DNA of 64,000 nucleotides from JAKAWQ01 sp963840545 (GTDB lineage Bacteria; Pseudomonadota; Alphaproteobacteria; Acetobacterales; Acetobacteraceae), in the NCBI GenBank assembly GCA_963840545.1, contig CAWIZE010000002.1, forward strand, positions 1,628,184-1,692,183. The letters are read 5' to 3'. Under the pieces are notes generated by a model. That model had not been told where the DNA came from, made no database searches, and saw only the letters and a program-made list of their open reading frames with translations. This document shows, in pieces, positions 9,366-17,974 of this stretch. The stretch's first letter is position 1. Every line of letters begins with the position of its first letter. A program made the translations under genes and the position numbers.

Positions 9366-10220
9366 TCAGAGCGATGCGGACGTATTTTTGCGGCGGCGGC
9401 GGGCGAATGCCCCCATGCCCAGAAGGCCGATGCCGAGCAGCGTCAGGCTTGCCGGCTCCGGCACCGGCGCCCCCAGGCCGGGCGGGGAGTTGACGCCGCC
9501 GAGGAACGCGATCGGCGGAAGATTGACGGTGCTGCCGTCGTCGCCGTAGGCGAGGAAGCTCAGCAGGTCGGTGGTGGAGTCCGCGGTCAGGGTCAGGGTG
9601 ACATACTGCCAACCGACGGTGCATGTGTAACAGACCGTCATCAGCGACGATTTCACGATGGAGGCGTTCGGGTCCGCATCGGAATAGGTCTCTGTCGGGC
9701 CGTATAGCGGGTTCGTCGGGCCGCCGCCGTTGAGAGTGAGGCCCGCCGTGCCCAGCGAGACGATCCACTGATCGGTGGTCGGCGTGTAGGCGCCGACATA
9801 GTTGTTGTAGCCAAATCCCGTCTGCTCGCTGGCGCCCTGGTAGAAGCTCAGCGTGTATTGCTGGCCAGGCGTCAGCCCTGTCACCAGGTAATTGAAGCCG
9901 CTTTCGTAGCTCGGGTTCCCGTCCGCTTCCACGTAGTTGCCGCTATAGGCTCCGACGGGATTGCCGTAGGTCTGGAGGTAGGTGGAGCTGTCGGCCTGCG
10001 CACCCGGCAGGGTTGTCGAATCGATGAAGATGAGGCCCGATCCCCCGGTCCAGCCCACCGGATCGACAGACGTGAAGCTGCCTTTCGGCGCGCTCCCCGT
10101 ATAGCTGGAGAAGTTCAGGTTCGTGAGATTGGGAAGGGCCGGATCCGCCTGGGCAGCCTGGGCCGCGAGCGAGAGGCTGAGGGCAGTGGAGGCGATATAG
10201 AACGACCGGCGGAACACCAT
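9366..10220 (-). CDS. PEP-CTERM sorting domain protein
   Basis: 284-residue secreted protein. It has an N-terminal signal peptide (SFYIASTALSLSLAAQAAQA), a central region rich in S, T, G, N and Y, and a C-terminal VPEPASLTLLGIGLLGMGAF followed by an arginine-rich tail. That is the PEP-CTERM signal, recognised by exosortase in bacteria that make extracellular polysaccharide. The two-cysteine stretch (CYTC near 200) may form a disulfide. The ATG at 10220 is preferred over GTG 10238 because GAGAAGG sits before it. The body of the protein has no recognised domain. No exosortase gene lies in the window. Confidence 0.88.
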   Translation of the reverse strand: MVFRRSFYIASTALSLSLAAQAAQADPALPNLTNLNFSSYTGSAPKGSFTSVDPVGWTGGSGLIFIDSTTLPGAQADSSTYLQTYGNPVGAYSGNYVEADGNPSYESGFNYLVTGLTPGQQYTLSFYQGASEQTGFGYNNYVGAYTPTTDQWIVSLGTAGLTLNGGGPTNPLYGPTETYSDADPNASIVKSSLMTVCYTCTVGWQYVTLTLTADSTTDLLSFLAYGDDGSTVNLPPIAFLGGVNSPPGLGAPVPEPASLTLLGIGLLGMGAFARRRRKNTSASL

Positions 10221-10660
10221 GGCGCTCGACCTTCTCACAGTTGCGTGGTTGCCTGTGGCAGCTCACGCAAATGGCGTGCCAGAGGGGGAAAGAGTTTCTT
10301 TTCAAGATGTTGGCCTTCGTCCGGAGATGGCCTGGCTGCGGATGTGTAAGATTCCTCGAACAGATCCGGGCGAAGGCCGGTCAGGCAGGCCGACATTGGA
10401 CGCAGGCTGACATTGGAGGTCTGGTCCCGATCGGGATTGCGCCGAGGCCCGCGACGACCGGGCGGCCAACAGCTTTATCCAACGATCGATCGGGCGAGCG
10501 ATGGGGCTTGGCCCGGCTGCGACACGGGAAGCGGGATGGATGAGCGCGAGCGAGCCCGTCCGGCTCCGCGAGGAGAGCCGTGTTGCGCGGCTGAAGCGGG
10601 GGAGGGATGATGGCGCGAAGCGGCGCGGATCGTTGCCGATCGCAGCGGGAAGGGGGGATC
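10221..10660. other. Divergent intergenic region, 440 bp
   Basis: This stretch separates the PEP-CTERM gene from the dienelactone hydrolase gene, which are transcribed outward. It must hold both promoters, but no convincing -35/-10 pair stands out. A short direct repeat GACATTGGA occurs at 10392-10400 and 10409-10417 (17-bp phasing) and could be a regulator site. No coding region is supported. Confidence 0.4.
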
Positions 10661-11419
10661 ATGGCCTATGAAGGGATGATCGCGGAGACCAACGCGATCG
10701 ACGGCGATAGGAACGAGCCGATCTCGGCTTACGTTGCGCGGCCGCTGGGGCCGGGGCCGTTTCCCGGGATCGTGCTCTTTCACCACGCGCCCGGCTGGGA
10801 CGAGTGGTACCGCGAGACGACGCGCAAATTCGCCCATCACGGGTACGCGGCGATCAGCCACAACCTCTATCACCGCGCGGGCGAGGGTAAAGCCGACGAT
10901 GTGGCGGCCAAGGTGCGGGCCGAGGGCGGCGTTTCCGATGCGCAGGTGATCGGCGACGGCGAAGGCGCGGTGGCGTGGCTCCGCGCGCAGCCCTGGCTCA
11001 ACGGCAAGGTCGGCGTGTTCGGCACCTGCTCGGGCGGTCGGCATGCGTTTCTGTTCGCGTGCCGCACGAAAGGCATCGACGCCTGTTGCGAGCTCTGGGG
11101 CGGGCGGGTGGTGATGAGCCGGGAGGAGCTGACGCCGAAGCAGCCGGTGGCGCCGATAGAATTCACGAAGGATCTCTGCTGCCCGCTGCTCGGCCTGTTC
11201 GGCAACGAGGACCGCGCGCCGACGCCGGAGCAGGTGGACCAGCACGAGGCCGAGCTGAAGAGATGCGGGAAGCAATACGAATTTCATAGATATGACGGCG
11301 CCGGGCACGGGTTTTTCTATTACGACCGGCCGATGTACCGGGTCGCGCAGGCGCTGGACGGCTGGCAGAAGGTATTTTCGTTTTTGCACCGGCATCTGCA
11401 CAAGCCCGCGGCGGCGTGA
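10661..11419 (+). CDS. Dienelactone hydrolase family protein
   Basis: 252-residue alpha/beta hydrolase. The nucleophile elbow FGTCSGGRHA carries a cysteine, as in dienelactone hydrolases. The acid residue lies in FGNEDRAPTPEQ and the catalytic histidine in GAGHGFF. The HHAPGWDEWYRE segment is typical of the family. DLH enzymes hydrolyse lactones or esters in the cytosol, and the actual substrate is unknown here. ATG 10661 is supported by AGGGGGGAT just upstream. The DUF6295-like gene follows after 7 bases and is likely co-transcribed. Confidence 0.9.
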   Translation: MAYEGMIAETNAIDGDRNEPISAYVARPLGPGPFPGIVLFHHAPGWDEWYRETTRKFAHHGYAAISHNLYHRAGEGKADDVAAKVRAEGGVSDAQVIGDGEGAVAWLRAQPWLNGKVGVFGTCSGGRHAFLFACRTKGIDACCELWGGRVVMSREELTPKQPVAPIEFTKDLCCPLLGLFGNEDRAPTPEQVDQHEAELKRCGKQYEFHRYDGAGHGFFYYDRPMYRVAQALDGWQKVFSFLHRHLHKPAAA

Positions 11420-11426
11420 CGCGGGC

Positions 11427-11768
11427 ATGTGCACCTCGATCGTCGAGATCGTAAGCGCGGAGGGCGCGGGGAAGGGCGGGGACGGGTGGTTCGGGCTGAC
11501 GCACGCGGTGGTGTCCTACGACCATCCGCACCACGCGCTGCTGGAGGAGGCGATCACCATCGATTTCGTGAATGCGGCGCTGGGGCCGGGGGCGCGGGCG
11601 GCGGTGGAGCTGACGCTGGAGGCGGCGAAGGCGCTGAGCGGGGCGCTGGCGCGGGCGATCGCGGCGGCGGAGCGCGAGGAGGGTGCGCGAGCGGGGCCGC
11701 AACACGAAAATCATCGGCCTCAGCGTCGATCCGATCGCCCGGCACGCGAGCTGGGCCAAGGACATTGA
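11427..11768 (+). CDS. DUF6295-like small protein with a chimeric tail
   Basis: The first ~85 residues (MCTSIVEIVSAEGAG..., TITIDFVNAALGPGARAAVELT-like core) look like a complete small conserved protein of the DUF6295 type, function unknown. Its reading frame does not stop where such a protein should end. It runs on out of frame into the peroxiredoxin remnant to a stop at 11768. This indicates that a deletion removed the natural stop codon together with the start of the peroxiredoxin gene. The family assignment rests on recalled N-terminal pattern and is moderate. Confidence 0.6.
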   Translation: MCTSIVEIVSAEGAGKGGDGWFGLTHAVVSYDHPHHALLEEAITIDFVNAALGPGARAAVELTLEAAKALSGALARAIAAAEREEGARAGPQHENHRPQRRSDRPARELGQGH

Positions 11769-12177
11769 AGAGACGCAGGGGCACGCAGTCACCTACCCGA
11801 TGATCGGCGACACCGAATTGAAGGTGGCTAAGCTCTACGACATGCTGCCGGAAGGCGCCGGCGGCACGGCGGAGGGCCGAACCGCCGCGAACAACGCGAC
11901 CGTGCGTTCGGTGTTCGTGATCGGCTCCGACAAGAAGATCAAGGCGACGCTCAGCTATCCCATGAGCAGCGGGCGCAATTTCGACGAGGTGCTGCGACTG
12001 CTCGATTCCTGCCAGCTCACCGCGAGACATTCGGTCGCGACGCCGGTGAACTGGAAGATGGGCGAGGGCGTCATCATTCCGCCCGCCGTCTCGGACGAGC
12101 AGGCGAAGCAGAAATTCCCCAATGGCTGGAAAACCGTGAAACCCTATCTGCGCGTGGTCGCCCAGCCGCCCGGCTGA
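11683..12177 (+). pseudogene. 1-Cys peroxiredoxin (Prx6/AhpC-TSA), N-terminus deleted
   Basis: Residues from GRNTKIIGLSVDP through the C-terminal NGWKTVKPYLR match the C-terminal two thirds of Prx6-type peroxiredoxins, including YPMIGDTELKVAKLYDMLP and the ATPVNWK...GVIIPP segment. A complete enzyme is about 215 residues and carries the peroxidatic cysteine in a PVCTTE motif near residue 45. That part is absent, because sequence upstream of about 11690 belongs to the preceding DUF6295-like gene. The fragment therefore cannot act as a peroxidase. The GTG at 11683 is only a possible fortuitous start. Confidence 0.85.
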
Positions 12178-12266
12178 ACGCTTCGCGCGCGAACTCCGGC
12201 GCGACGGAGGAGGCGCAGCACCATCCGAGCGGGTTACGGCAAGCGGAGCCGGCGACCTGCCGCTTG

Positions 12267-12551
12267 TCAGTCGCGGGAAGAGGACAGTCCCGCGAGAAGC
12301 GGCACGTACGCGGCGCGCCTGCGGGATACGAACTCCGTGAAGAGCCGAACGCGCCTCGTCTTGCGCGTCTCGCCCTGCGTGAGGAGCCAGAGCGTTCCGT
12401 GCATGCGCAGGGCGGTGCCCGGCACCCTCACCAGCAGCGGGTCTGGATCTCCGACGAAGCAAGGCAGCGTCGTCATCCCGAGCCCCTGCCGCACCGCGAC
12501 GATCTGCGCCCCGGCGGCCGTGGTCCTGAACGGAACCTCAGCGGTGGGAAC
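12267..12551 (-). pseudogene. LysR-family regulator, C-terminal fragment
   Basis: About 94 codons encode the last third of a LysR effector domain: FRTTAAGAQIVAVRQGLGMT, LPCFVGDPDPLLVRVPG and the terminal LFTEFVSRRRAAYVPLLAG. The helix-turn-helix and most of the effector domain are missing. The frame is fused directly to the transketolase fragment at about 12551, so this is a deletion junction and not a gene. Confidence 0.85.
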
Positions 12552-13250
12552 CTCACGTCGCGCGCCGGCGATTTCTTCCTCGCCCGGCGCATCGCCATGG
12601 GCCTTCTGGGTGCCGGCCTTGGTCGGGAAGCCGAAGCCGATGATGGTCTTGCAGGCGATCATGGAGGGCTGGTCGGTCACCGCGCGGGCGGCGGCGACGG
12701 CGTCGCGGATCGCGTCCGTGTCGTGGCCGTCGATCTCCTGCACATGCCAGCCGGAGGCGCGGAAGCGCTCGAGCTCGTGGTCCGAAACCGCGAGGCTGGT
12801 CGGGCCGTCGATGGAGATGGAATGGTTGTCCCAGAAGGCGATGAGGCGGCCGAGCTTGAAGTGGCCCGCCAGGGAAATCGCTTCCTGGCTGATGCCTTCC
12901 ATGAGGCAGCCATCGCCCATGAAGACGTAGGTGAAATGTTTGCAGAGATCGTCCCCGAACCTGGCGTTCACGATGCGCTCGGCAAGCGTGAAGCCGACCG
13001 AGTTCGCGATGCCCTGGCCGAGCGGGTCGGCGGTCGTCTCGATGCCGTCGGCATGCCCCTATTCCGGATGGCCGGCGGTCCTGCTGTCGATCTGGCGGAA
13101 CCGCTCCAGCTCGTCCTGGGTCATGTCCTTGACGCCGGTCGGGTAGAGCAGGCTGTAGAGCAGCATCGAGCCGTGGCCGTTCGACAGCAGGAAGCGGTCG
13201 CGGTCGAACCAATGCGGCCCGGCCGCATCGAGGGCCGGGCCGCGGCGGGC
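12552..13250 (-). pseudogene. Transketolase, internal fragment with nonsense codon
   Basis: Translation on the minus strand gives WFDRDRFLLSNGHGSMLLYS, DMTQDELERFRQIDSRTAGHPE, then a TAG at the position of a sense codon, then GHADGIETTADPLGQGIANS and onward through VFMGDGCLMEGISQEA, FWDNHSISIDG and MIACKTIIGFGFPTKAG. This corresponds to roughly residues 50-280 of a ~660-residue transketolase (thiamine-diphosphate binding half). Both ends are missing: one is fused to the LysR fragment and the other abuts the DUF1203 stop. The gene is dead by truncation and by the internal stop. Confidence 0.9.
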
Positions 13251-13253
13251 CGG

Positions 13254-13721
13254 TCAGGATCGGTCGATCCGGCCGGAGTAGCAGCCCCGCCTGGCATTGT
13301 GGGCGTGGATGTAGCTCACGTCGGGGTTGGCGAAGAACCGGGCGATCAGCGGCTCGATGGCCGCGCCCTCGGTGACGTCCGCATCGAGCATCATGCCGTC
13401 CGCGTCAAAGGCGCGGAGCGAGAGCAGCCGGACGCGCATGACCTCCGGCACCTGGTCGAGCTGGTCGAAGGTTTTCGTGGCGCCCTCGCGGACGAAGATG
13501 GCGTGCGCGGCGCGATAGGGCGTGGCCGCCGGCTGGCAGGTGTGGTTGAGCAGAATCAGCGTCTCGCCCGGCTCGGCATCGCGCATCTCGATCCGGCAGG
13601 GGAAGCCCGGCTTCGCGTCGGCGATGTAGCGTTTCGCGGTGTGCGCGGCGAGCTCGGCATCGGACAATCCGAACAGGTGCCGGAACGGCTCGGGCGAGAG
13701 CCCGGTGATACGAAAGGTCAA
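13254..13721 (-). CDS. DUF1203 domain protein
   Basis: 155-residue protein matching the DUF1203 family: N-terminal FRITGLSPEPFRHLFGLSD, central PGFPCRIEMRDAEPGETLILLNH and C-terminal YIHAHNARRGCYSGRIDR. The function of DUF1203 is unknown. A TTG start at 13721 is inferred because AAGGAGG lies 6 bases upstream and family homology starts there. The gene appears intact although it is surrounded by gene fragments. Confidence 0.85.
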   Translation of the reverse strand: MTFRITGLSPEPFRHLFGLSDAELAAHTAKRYIADAKPGFPCRIEMRDAEPGETLILLNHTCQPAATPYRAAHAIFVREGATKTFDQLDQVPEVMRVRLLSLRAFDADGMMLDADVTEGAAIEPLIARFFANPDVSYIHAHNARRGCYSGRIDRS

Positions 13722-13863
13722 AGGTCCCTCCTTGGTTTGGGGGCGACACCTGAGCAGGACCGCGGCGCGCCCGCCATCCGTTTGTTGCTGCCGAATTCGG
13801 CCGGGGCGCGCGGCGTGCGCCTCCATACCTGCGGCGGGAGGGCGCCGCAGGGACGGGGTCGGT

Positions 13864-14785
13864 TCAGGCGCGGTTGTCGTATTTGCTGTGGCCTGCGAAA
13901 TAGCTCGGCCGGTCGAGATCGGGAATGAGGCCGGGCTGTGTCGGGCGCCATCCCAGCCGTTCCTGCGTTTGCGCGCTCGAAGCCGGGCAGTCGATGCTCA
14001 CGAAGAACCCGAGAAAGCCGAAATGCCCGGCCGCCTCCGCGGCGGACTTGCCGACGACCGGCAGGTTCAGGCGGCGGCCGATGACGCCGGCGATGTCGCG
14101 GAACGGAACGCCCTCGTCGGCGACCCCGTGATAGCGGGCTCCCGCGGACCCCTTCTCGAGCGCCAGCCTGTAGAGATGGGCAGCATCGAGCCGGTGGACC
14201 GCGGGCCAGCGGTTGAGCCCGTCGCCCACATATGCCGAGACGCCCTTTTCACGCGCGATGCCGATGAGGCGCGGAACGAAGCCGTGATCGCCGTCACCAT
14301 GGACGGACGGCGCGAGGCGCAGCAACGACGCGCGGACCCCGCGTGCGGCCAGCGCGGCGGTTGCCACTTCCGAAGCGACGCGGGGAAGCGCATGGGAGTC
14401 GGAACCTAGGCACGATGTCTTCGATGGCGAGGCGGCCTGGCGTAAGGAGGGCGGTCCCGGAGGTGACGATCAAGGGACGGTCGGAGCCTTCGAGGACGGC
14501 GCCGAGCGTCTCGATGGCGCGCCGGTCCATCTCGCAGTTTTCCGCGAACTTCGAAAAATCGTGGTTGAAGGCCGTGTGGATCACGCCATCCGACATGGCG
14601 GCCCCGCCGCGCAGGCTCTCGAGATCTTCGAGATCGCCGCGATGCGCCGCCGCGCCACCGGCGATGAGAGACTGGGCGCCCGCATCCGAGCGAGCGAGAC
14701 CGAGGACCCGATGGCCCGCATTGACGAGCTCCTGAACAATGGCAGAACCGATAAAGCCTGTCGCACCGGTGACGAAGACACGCAT
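13864..14785 (-). pseudogene. NAD(P)-binding epimerase/SDR, frameshifted
   Basis: The 5' part starts at ATG 14785 (upstream AAGGGAT) and reads MRVFVTGATGFIGSAIVQEL..., an extended SDR (NAD-dependent epimerase-like, atypical class) with the GATGFIG dinucleotide motif. Near 14400-14410 (around CCTAGGTTCC) the homologous frame shifts. The continuation (HALPRVASEVATAALAARGV, then RLAPSVHGDGDHGFVPRLI to the stop at 13864) is in another frame. Together the two parts give a normal ~300-residue protein. The gene is divergent from the AraC regulator, a common arrangement in which the regulator controls the reductase. A sequencing error is the main alternative to a real frameshift. Confidence 0.8.
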
Positions 14786-14912
14786 CGCGACTGATCCCTT
14801 GCGCCGTTCGATGGCCGCATGTGCGGCCCTGTGATTGTCGAGATAGGTGATTGAGGGAATACGATCCATGCTGTAAAGTCCGTATTATCGTCGCAATCGT
14901 CCGGGATGGCCC
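14786..14912. promoter_or_regulatory. Divergent promoter region, SDR pseudogene / AraC
   Basis: 127-bp region between outward-facing genes. AraC proteins of this type usually bind here to control the neighbouring reductase gene. No clear inverted repeat is seen, so the assignment rests on arrangement only. Confidence 0.4.
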
Positions 14913-15887
14913 ATGGACCCGCTCTCAGATGTGCTGTCGCTGCTGAGACCGCGCAGCTATATGTCCGGTGGCTTCGATGCGGGTGGAGAATGGTCGATCC
15001 GGTTCCCCCGGCATGAAGGAATCAAATGCTACGCTGTGGTTTCCGGGCGGTGCTGGCTCTCCGTCGAGGGCGTTCCCGACGCGGTGGGCCTGAAGACCGG
15101 GGATTGCTTCCTGCTGCCGAGGGGGCGGCCTTTCCGGCTTGCCAGCGACATGGCTTTGCCGCCGGTCGACGCAAGCAGGCTGTTTTCGCCGGCGCGGAAT
15201 GGCGGCATCGCCGCGTGCAACGGCGGGGGCGATTTCTTTCTTGCAGGCGGGCACTTCGCCCTTGCCGGCAATCATGCCGGCATCCTGTTGGGGGTGCTGC
15301 CGCCGATCGTGCATATCCGCAAAGAATCGGACAAGGCGGCGCTGCGGTGGTCCCTGGAGCGGATGATGCGGGAGCTGCGCGAGCGGCAGCCCGGCGGCTT
15401 TCTGGTCGCGGAGCACCTTGCCCACATGATGCTGGTTCTGGCGCTGCGACTGCATCTGGCGGCAGGGTCGAGGGGTGGCGTCGGGTGGCTCTTCGCCCTG
15501 GCGGATAGGCAGATGAGCGCGGCGATCGGCGCCATGCACGACGACCCGGCGCAAGGCTGGACATTGCAGGTGCTGGCGGAGCGTGTCGGGATGTCGCGAT
15601 CGAGCTTCGCCCTGAAATTCAAGCAGACGGTTGGGACATCGCCCATGGAATACCTGACGCGCTGGCGTATGCTGCTGGCCGGGGACAGGCTGGCGAATTC
15701 CGGCGATCCCGTCTCCGTCATTGCCCGCTCGCTCGGCTACTGCTCGGAGAGCGCCTTCAGCACGGCCTTCAAGAGGGTCATGGGCTGTTCGCCGCGGGAC
15801 TATCGCCGTGGCCGGGCCGCGGCTTCTCCTTCGCCTGGCGAGGGGGAAGCCGCCCGCGCCGATCGGCTCGATCCTGTCGCGGGTTGA
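14913..15887 (+). CDS. AraC-family transcriptional regulator with cupin domain
   Basis: 324 residues. The N-terminal ~190 residues form a cupin-type sensing domain (GFDAGGEWSIRFP, LKTGDCFLLPRGRPFRLASD). The C-terminal ~100 residues carry the double helix-turn-helix: LQVLAERVGMSRSSFALKFK, then VSVIARSLGYCSESAFSTAF and FKRVMGCSPRDYRR. A ~20-residue tail after the HTH is not conserved. This type often activates adjacent oxidoreductase genes in response to small molecules. Its likely target, the divergent SDR, is frameshifted. Confidence 0.92.
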   Translation: MDPLSDVLSLLRPRSYMSGGFDAGGEWSIRFPRHEGIKCYAVVSGRCWLSVEGVPDAVGLKTGDCFLLPRGRPFRLASDMALPPVDASRLFSPARNGGIAACNGGGDFFLAGGHFALAGNHAGILLGVLPPIVHIRKESDKAALRWSLERMMRELRERQPGGFLVAEHLAHMMLVLALRLHLAAGSRGGVGWLFALADRQMSAAIGAMHDDPAQGWTLQVLAERVGMSRSSFALKFKQTVGTSPMEYLTRWRMLLAGDRLANSGDPVSVIARSLGYCSESAFSTAFKRVMGCSPRDYRRGRAAASPSPGEGEAARADRLDPVAG

Positions 15888-15941
15888 TCTGCGCGGTTGG
15901 CGGCTGCCCGGAGCGACGGGATGGGGAACGGCTTCTTTTTG

Positions 15942-16000
15942 TTGTGCCGCGCAGCGCCCAAGGGTCCAAGTATGGGGGGGTCCAGGGGCCCAGCCCCTGG
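15942..16000. repeat. Dispersed GC-rich intergenic palindromic repeat, copy 1
   Basis: The element contains a TGCCGCGCAGC box and a GGGGTCCAGGGGCCCAGCCCCTGG-type palindrome. The same modules occur, inverted and doubled, at 22425-22540. Both copies lie between convergent genes. The hairpin could act as a bidirectional terminator, which is inference. Confidence 0.85.
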
Positions 16001-16003
16001 CGG

Positions 16004-17974
16004 TTAGCCGGGTTCCGGGGTTTTCGTGCGGAAGAGCAGGGACCAGCCCTGGACGTCCTGGAGCATGGCGAGCGCGAGGCCGTGGAGGGTCGCGCCGAGG
16101 GCGGATGAGGCGAGGGGGCGGGAGGTGTCGATCGCCTCGAGCTCCTGCGTCGTCTCCGCGAGCACGCGCAGCATCTGTTGGGACTGAAGGTGGAGGGGGT
16201 CGAACTCGGCATAGGCGCGCAGGCTGACGAAGCCGGCCGAGAGCGCGGCGAGCGTCGTGCAGGCGAAGCCGAGCCAGCGCTCCGCGCCGGCGCCTTCGGC
16301 GGCGTGGAGCCCGCCGTGGAACAGGGCGTGGGCCATGAAGAAAAGCTTGACGAACACGAGCACCAGGGTCGCGGCGAAAGCAAGCTCGCCAAGGCCGATG
16401 AGCCGGCGCGCGGCGACGCGGCTGCGGCGCGCGCGGTCCTGGTGATAGCTGGTCTGCGCGGCGATCGTCTCCGCGCCGATCGCGCGGGCGCGCGGGACGT
16501 GCCCGGCGATCGTGCCGTGCGGCAGCTCCGCCCCGCGCATCGCCGCGCTGACATACCAGGCGACCCAGGCGTCGCGCGGCGGGCCGTGGGGCTGCGTCTC
16601 CGGATGGCGGGCGAGGTCGGCCACCTGGGCGAGCGGCAGCGACCAGCCGAGCCGGGCGAGCATGCGCTGCTTGCGGCACAGCTCGGCGAGCAGCCGGTAG
16701 GCGATCCATCGTTCGTGCCAGCGGCCGAACTCGCTGGCGACGACGATGCAGAAGATGGAGACCAGGGCTGCGAACTCGACGATGGTGGCAGGCAGGCCGA
16801 AGGCCAGGGGCGCGGCCAGCGCCAGGCCCATCGCCGAGACGGTGAGGGCGGCGAGCGCGATGATCAGCACGTAGGAGGAGCGGTAGCGGTCGGCGTATTT
16901 CCGCCCGTGGCGGTCCGCTTCTTCGTGCATCGCGGCCCAGGCGCGCTCGACCGCGTCGGCGGGTTCGGGTGGCTGCTCGGGCGGTGCAGGCGGCGCAGGC
17001 GGGGCGGGCGGGGCGGCGTGGGCCGGCGCGATGCGGTCGAGCGCGCGGGAATAGACGCGCCAGAGGCGCGGCCGCACGCTCTCCTCGCCTTCCGCGAAAT
17101 AGTCGGAGAGCGGGTCGCGGCGATGGCCGAGCCGCGCGGCGATCCAGTGCACGGCGGCGCCGACCCAGGTGTGGTGGTGGGGCCCGCCGGGTGCCGGCGG
17201 CGCGATCGTGGCGCGGAGCAGCGCGGCGAGTGCCGCCTCCGCCGCCCGGCCGGCCGGGGCGGAGGCGCGGTGCGCGAGGGACGTCGGGCCGAGCAGCAGG
17301 CGCGGCGGCTGGGCGGCGGCGGGATCGATCCACCACACCGGGACATGGCTGCGCACCGCGTAATGGACGGTCTCCCCGGTGCCGCCGGGCTTGCCGTGGG
17401 CGCCATCCCAGACCGCGATCAGGAGGTCCGCGTTGCGGACGACGAAGCGGCCGACGGCGCGAAAGGACGCCTCCGCGTCCTCGTCGCGCGCGCCGTCGAG
17501 GGCGAGCACCGCGGGGGCGTCGGATTCGGTGCGCGCGGCGGCGAGCAGGGCGCGGAACGGCGCGGGATCTCTGTCGAAGGTTTTTTCGTAGTCCGCGGCA
17601 GGGAAAGGCAGCGGCGCTTCGAGCCGGAGGCCGGCGGCGAGCGCGGCCTCGGCGGCGATGCGGTCGGAGCCCTCGGCGAGCGGGGAGAAGAGGCGGATGA
17701 GCGGCGGGTCGGGCGCGTAGGCCGCCCGGACGGAAGGTTCGGCGGCGAGTGCCGCGATCGTCGTGCGCGCGCGCTGCATGACGGCGGCGAGCGCATCGGC
17801 AAGGGCGGGGAGCGCCGCGGGATCGAGCTTGTTGGGCCGCGCGCCGGTGACCCCGAGGCGGAAGGCGAGCCGGGGCCGGAGGGGGCCGAGGAAAGGGGGG
17901 CCAAGGAAAGGGGGGCCAAGGGAAGGGGGCCCGAGGGAAGGCGGCCCAAGGGAGGATGGTGGCGGAGGCGTCAC
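16004..17974 (-). CDS. SLOG-like Rossmann domain fused to membrane segments
   Basis: 656 residues, no close characterised relative recognised. After a proline-rich leader (residues 1-30) comes a Rossmann-like domain (35-230). It has GVTGARP at the first strand, SPLAEGSDRIAAEAALAAGL, and ADLLIAVWDGAHGKPGGTGE. This pattern resembles SLOG/LOG/DprA-type nucleotide-binding folds. A proline-alanine linker (about 320-345) is followed by four hydrophobic spans (about 370-390, 395-415, 525-550 and 565-585), the layout of SLATT-like membrane domains. The GTG start overlaps the stop of the RyR gene by 4 bases (GTGA), so translation is coupled. A nucleotide-triggered membrane effector is an inference. 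Confidence 0.7.
   Translation of the reverse strand: MTPPPPSSLGPPSLGPPSLGPPFLGPPFLGPLRPRLAFRLGVTGARPNKLDPAALPALADALAAVMQRARTTIAALAAEPSVRAAYAPDPPLIRLFSPLAEGSDRIAAEAALAAGLRLEAPLPFPAADYEKTFDRDPAPFRALLAAARTESDAPAVLALDGARDEDAEASFRAVGRFVVRNADLLIAVWDGAHGKPGGTGETVHYAVRSHVPVWWIDPAAAQPPRLLLGPTSLAHRASAPAGRAAEAALAALLRATIAPPAPGGPHHHTWVGAAVHWIAARLGHRRDPLSDYFAEGEESVRPRLWRVYSRALDRIAPAHAAPPAPPAPPAPPEQPPEPADAVERAWAAMHEEADRHGRKYADRYRSSYVLIIALAALTVSAMGLALAAPLAFGLPATIVEFAALVSIFCIVVASEFGRWHERWIAYRLLAELCRKQRMLARLGWSLPLAQVADLARHPETQPHGPPRDAWVAWYVSAAMRGAELPHGTIAGHVPRARAIGAETIAAQTSYHQDRARRSRVAARRLIGLGELAFAATLVLVFVKLFFMAHALFHGGLHAAEGAGAERWLGFACTTLAALSAGFVSLRAYAEFDPLHLQSQQMLRVLAETTQELEAIDTSRPLASSALGATLHGLALAMLQDVQGWSLLFRTKTPEPG
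17880..17947 (-). repeat. 15-bp in-frame tandem repeat at gene start
   Basis: On the minus strand a 15-base unit, roughly CCCCCTTTCCTTGGC, recurs about five times with drift. It encodes SLGPP/FLGPP repeats directly after the start of the SLOG-like protein. Period is a multiple of three. Confidence 0.85.

Noticed and set aside
10392..10417. Direct repeat GACATTGGA in the divergent region before the hydrolase gene.
   Set aside because: Only two 9-bp copies with no associated regulator gene, so it is noted within the intergenic entry and not called a site.
12264..13928. A long plus-strand frame across the transketolase fragment and DUF1203.
   Set aside because: No homology; antisense to recognisable coding sequence.
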